A stretch of 64,000 bases of DNA. Source: Cordylochernes scorpioides (lineage: Eukaryota > Arthropoda > Arachnida > Pseudoscorpiones > Chernetidae). Every line of letters begins with the position of its first letter. Position 1 is the first letter of the stretch. Position numbers and translations under genes: made by a program. The DNA is taken from positions 121,074,203 through 121,138,202 of the forward strand of contig CP092863.1 in the NCBI GenBank assembly GCA_030710605.1. The letters run 5' to 3'. Shown here in pieces: positions 59,971 to 64,000 of the stretch. Below the pieces are notes generated by a model. It saw only the letters and a list, made by a program, of their open reading frames with translations, did not search any database and was not told the DNA's origin.

Positions 59971-60248
59971 GTTGGTATTATGTATAAAAGAAACATTCGA
60001 GCTTTAAATCCTTTCATTTTATATGACACCAGCCATCTCTGTCTTGAGCTCGATGTACCATTTTGGTGACCGTCAAATCAGTGAGTTTTTTAATTGGTCC
60101 ACGTGTCAGCTGCCACCAGGTATACGTCGCCCAGATATCTTTCCGGTCAGTATGGTGTACTCCATTCCCCTGCGATGTGACCGAAGAATCTCAAACAATT
60201 TATGATTATCTTTCTGGCCTGAAAGATTCAGGTTCCTAATATATATTA

Positions 60249-60300
60249 CTAGCCGAATGACCCGGGCAACGCCCGTGTTTTAACCGGATTGAATGTTTTG
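60249..60300 (-). mobile_element. Helitron 3' terminus, body unresolved
   Basis: CTAG at 60249-60252, hairpin from CCCGGGCAACGCCCG, plus-strand A outside. I could not identify its 5' end. Confidence 0.55.
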
Positions 60301-62185
60301 ATTCAAATACTATTTGTTACAATTATAAATTGGCGCCTTATATAAATGCATATGTTAGTTAATAACTATAGCCTATGTGCTTTATCTGTCTATGTACTGT
60401 TGGCTTCCGTAGGCGTCTCTTACTGGGAAAAAGAAAGAGAGGATTCCATTTGGTTATTAACTAATATATTCATTTATTTAAGGAGCGACCCGCTCCAACA
60501 CAATGGTTACAAAAACGAAAAAGCGAGTGGGGGGGGGGCAAAGGTGGCGTGATCGTAGCCGACCAATAGGAGGGCGCCATTCCAAAAAAAAAAAAAGCAA
60601 ACGGTGACAGAGATGACTGATGAAGAATGACGCTCGTAACTGTATATAGAATTGTTTGTCTTTTTTATTTTTGATTACTTTTTCTTGTATATTATGTTTA
60701 GGACTGTTTCTGTTTTTTAAAAAAATGTCAATCCATGCAATTATCCCTAACCGGGATATCGCGTTTTGTGTGTTGAAATAAATAAAAAGAATCTCAAACA
60801 ATTCCGTTGTACAGAAGTCGGTCATATAGGTACAGGACAATTTGTTGGATATGTAAATAAGAAAAATTCGTGTTTTAATAATTTCATTTTCTACATATAG
60901 ATGGCGCGTTGTTGGCTTAATTTTAATTTAAATAACACAACAGGTTTCTGGAGATGAGTTTCTTTCTATCTATTTTGACGAGAGAGGTGACTTCTATTTT
61001 TATAGATCCTTGAAGTATGTGGTTAATATAACATTTTACTCATAGTTGGGTTCATTTCCCATTTATTTTAATCGCAGTAAGGACAGTAGAAGTTTGTTTT
61101 ATATGTAAATAAGAAACATTCGTGCTTTAATGCTTTCATTTCTCATATACAAATCGAACTGCATTGTGCCACTGAAGTCACAGGATATGCAGAACTGTTG
61201 AGCCGTGACTAAGTTGTATACGTGGGACATCTGGACTTCAGTCTTTAGAAACAACCAATTATGAGAATACTGAAAAATTCCGGGAGGTCTCGTAATCAGT
61301 TCCCATATTGAGACTGACTCTAATCTAGGATAAAACTATTTTCAAACCACGACAAGGTTAAAAAGTTAGTAAACAATGGAAAAAAATGGTCTAAAGACCT
61401 TCCAAAAAAAACATTCTTTTCACATAGCCTCTATTGGATTTGGAAATAGAAGCAAACAAATTTATGGAGAGCACAACGAATACATAAACCAGAGTTCTAC
61501 AACCAGGTCATACAAATACAATTTCAAACGAGCGTCCTGCAAACCAAAATTGGCAAAAATAGCGATAGAGCCTTTTTTTTATATCTCCATTCACAGAATT
61601 TTCTCTCAGGCAACCCGCAATTTGAATATCTTCCCGAAATACAATTTTACCCGCACGATTGTGCTCTATATTAGATTTGGTCAAAAGTCGATATTATATA
61701 TATTTTTATTATTCATTGATAATACGCCAGTATATTTGAGAGTGAGGGTCCACTTTAAATGTCTCTCATAGAATATAGATGATTTTATATATATGAGATA
61801 GATTTTGTGTTGGGAATTGAGCTATCCATTTTAAATACTTAAATAAAACGTCTGGATCAATATTGAATTTTTTTTGGAAAAAAAAAACAATATTTCAAGA
61901 CGAGGCTGTGTTCGCCTATCTTATAGGATTCAAACTCATAAAGATAATGGCTGCCTGCCCGACATTCACATTTCTTAAAATTAAATATAATTCGGCCAGT
62001 AAATCTTTTTATAAATCTCATTATATATATGTATATTATAATTTATTTCAAAGATCATAGTCTTTTGTGAGTTAAATATTCATTTTTGACTTTAGATGTT
62101 GTACAAAATTTTGAAATATCGCGTGAGAACGCCCTTGGAACCTTAGAATAATTTTTAACACTTTACCAAATGTTTTAATTTTTGT
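60301..62185. other. Mixed region without a supportable gene
   Basis: Contains a G10 run near 60530, GCGCCATTCC, and a MITE end at about 61073-61092 (GCAGTAAGGACAGTAGAAG). It also has a 131-codon plus-strand frame (61376-61771, MEKNGLKTFQKKHSFHIASI) with no domain. That frame is longer than most chance frames here but has K/N/I/Y-rich AT bias. Confidence 0.4.
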
Positions 62186-62275
62186 TTGCTCCTGACGAGG
62201 ACAAAAGATTTTTGTCGAAACGTCGAGGTAATAAAAAGATTTTACTGGCCGAAGTATCTTTATTTCCTTGTAAAC
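62186..62275 (+). repeat. Hammerhead-like segment of a Penelope-type repeat
   Basis: CTGACGAG (62192-62199), stem GACAAAA-GATT-TTTGTC-like, GAAACGTC with GAG after it pairing to CTC before the core (3 bp). Core letters fit, but one base is bulged before stem II. It resembles 41521-41600. Confidence 0.5.
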
Positions 62276-62469
62276 TGGTAAACCAAGTAATCAAACAAGA
62301 ACCAGATTCTGAAAAAGCTATAGTTTTAAACAGCAACGTAAAAGATAAACATAAAAGTTTAATTCTATAGAGCTGGGCATCTATAGAAGATAAAAACAGT
62401 ATTAATATTAAAAATAGACATACCGCAATCATACCTACAGTTACAACAAAAATAGTCAAATATAATATA

Positions 62470-64000
62470 CTAGACGAATGGCCCGGGCAACGCCCGGGTT
62501 TTACCCGAGTGCGAATATATTTTAAAACGTTGTCTTGGGTGGTCTCTATAGACAGGTGTGGTCTGTATAGACAGGTGTATGTATCACACAGCTGATAACA
62601 GGGTTGTCTAGAGTGGCCGCTATAGACAGGGTGGTCTGTATAGACAGGTGTATGTATCACACTGCTGATAACAGGGTTGCCTAAAGTGACCGCTATAGAC
62701 AGGGTGGTCTGTGTAGACAGGTGGATGTATCACACTGCTGATAACAGGGTTGCCTAAGGTGACCGCTATAGACAGGGTGGTCTGTATAGACAGGTGAATG
62801 TAACACACTGATGATAACAGGGTTGCCTAAAGTGACCGCTATGGGACAGGGTGGTCTGTATAGACAGGTGTATGTATCACACTGCTGATAACAGGGTTGC
62901 CTAAAGTGACCGCTATAGACAGGGTGGTCTGTGTAGACAGGTGTATGTATCACACTGCTGATAACAGGGTTGCCTAAAGTGACCGCTATAGACAGGGTGG
63001 TCTGTATAGACAGGTGAATGTAACACACTGATGATAACAGGGTTGTCTAGAGTGGCCGCTATAGAAAGGTGTATGTATCACACAGCTGATAACAGGGTGT
63101 CTAGAATGGGCCGCTATATACAGGGTGGTCTGTATAGACAGGTGGATGTATCACACAGCTGATAACAGGGTTGCCTAAAGTGACCGCTATAGACAGGGTG
63201 GTCTGTATAGACAGGTGGATGTAGCACACTGCTGATAACAGGGGTGTCCAGAGTGGCCGCTATAGACAGGTGTATGTATCGCACAGCTGATAACAGGGTT
63301 GTCTAAAGTGACCGCTATAGACAGGGTGGTCTGTATAGACAGGTGAATGTAACACACTGATGATAACAGGGTTGTCTAGAGTGGCCGCTATAGACAGGTG
63401 TATGTATCGCACAGCTGATAACAGGGTTGTCTAGAATGGCCGCTATATACAGGGTGGTCTGTATAGACAGGTGGATGTATCACACAGCTGATAACAGGGT
63501 TGCCTAAAGTGACCGCTATAGACAGGGTGGTCTGTATAGACAGGTGGATGTAGCACACTGCTGATAACAGGGGTGTCCAGAGTGGCCGCTATAGACAGGT
63601 GTATGTATCGCACAGCTGATAACAGGGTTGTCTAAAGTGACCGCTATAGACAGGGTGGTCTGTATAGACAGGTGAATGTAACACACTGATGATAACAGGG
63701 TTGTCTAGAGTGGCCGCTATAGACAGGTGTATGTATCGCACAGCTGATAACAGGGTTGTCTAGAATGGCCGCTATATACAGGGTGGTCTGTATAGACAGG
63801 TGTATGTATCACACAGCTGATAACAGGGTTATCTAGAATGGCCGCTATATACAGGGTGGGCTGCATAGACAGGTGGATGTATCACACAGCTGATAACAGG
63901 GTTGTCTAGAGTGGCCGCTATAGACAGGGTGACCTGTATAGACAGGTGGGATGTAACACATTGCTGATAACAGGGTTGTCTAGAATGGCCGCTATAGACA
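62470..64000 (-). mobile_element. Helitron 3' end running into a 73/55-bp satellite
   Basis: CTAG at 62470-62473 with hairpin CCCGGGC-AAC-GCCCGGG, then from about 62525 a tandem array: 73-bp units (CGCTATAGACAGGGTGGTCT, GTATAGACAGGTG, CACACTGCTGATAACAGGGT, TGCCTAAAGTGAC) mixed with 55-bp units that lack AGGGTGGTCTGTATAGAC. From about 63222 a five-unit block of 329 bp (three 73 plus two 55) repeats. The array continues past the window end, so the 5' end of the element is not seen. Frames through the array are not genes. Confidence 0.75.

Noticed and set aside
61376..61771. 131-codon frame as a gene
   Set aside because: Strong K/N/I/Y/F bias typical of AT-rich chance frames, no domain, no splice or repeat support. 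Kept only as a note.

Overview
The window is AT-rich animal nuclear DNA built almost entirely of repeats. The organism looks like a protostome invertebrate (arthropod-like): it carries a canonical eukaryotic 5S rRNA sequence, Helitrons, a Ty3/gypsy retrotransposon, LINE remnants, a mariner fragment, tRNA-derived SINEs and hammerhead-bearing fold-back repeats. I cannot place it more precisely, and I see no confident single-copy host gene. Two 100-N assembly gaps (36605-36704, 59176-59275) interrupt it.

Layout. 1-3405: two head-to-head arrays of one 48-bp satellite. 3.4-13.5 kb: SINEs, MITEs, hammerhead fold-backs, short non-autonomous Helitrons and a 118-bp satellite. 13486-22544: a 9.06-kb Helitron on the minus strand with Rep and helicase reading frames separated by one apparent frameshift. 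Its 3' region holds two 5S rRNA copies in the loops of fold-backs, a SINE and extra internal 3' termini. 22.5-26.2 kb: a LINE-like repeat split by a solo gypsy LTR, a hammerhead fold-back and MITEs. 26.2-36.5 kb: four large units of 118-bp and 52-bp satellites. 36.7-43.9 kb: MITEs, fold-backs, a minisatellite grown from the 3' coding end of a LINE, a pogo-like MITE, a mariner stub and one possible host exon. 43945-50519: a 6.6-kb composite non-autonomous Helitron on the plus strand, made of four about 924-bp tandem units and an inverted repeat of helicase fragments. 50.5-53.7 kb: a diverged satellite interrupted by another Helitron. 53742-58961: an apparently intact Ty3/gypsy element on the minus strand. 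59-64 kb: MITEs, then a Helitron end running into a 73/55-bp satellite that leaves the window.

How the parts relate. The two large Helitrons share the 5' end TCTATATAGATAATACC and a 3' hairpin followed by CTAG, and both lie between A and T. The composite element carries Rep-leader and helicase pieces of the RepHel element, so it is plausibly its dependant. The gypsy element encodes Gag and, in the -1 frame behind a U UUA AAC slippery site, protease-RT-RNase H-integrase. Gag starts inside the 5' LTR and Pol ends inside the 3' LTR. Its two 348-bp LTRs read as identical, so insertion was recent. Hammerhead motifs (one canonical type I family and several looser look-alikes) recur as inverted pairs, the layout expected of remnants of Penelope-like elements.
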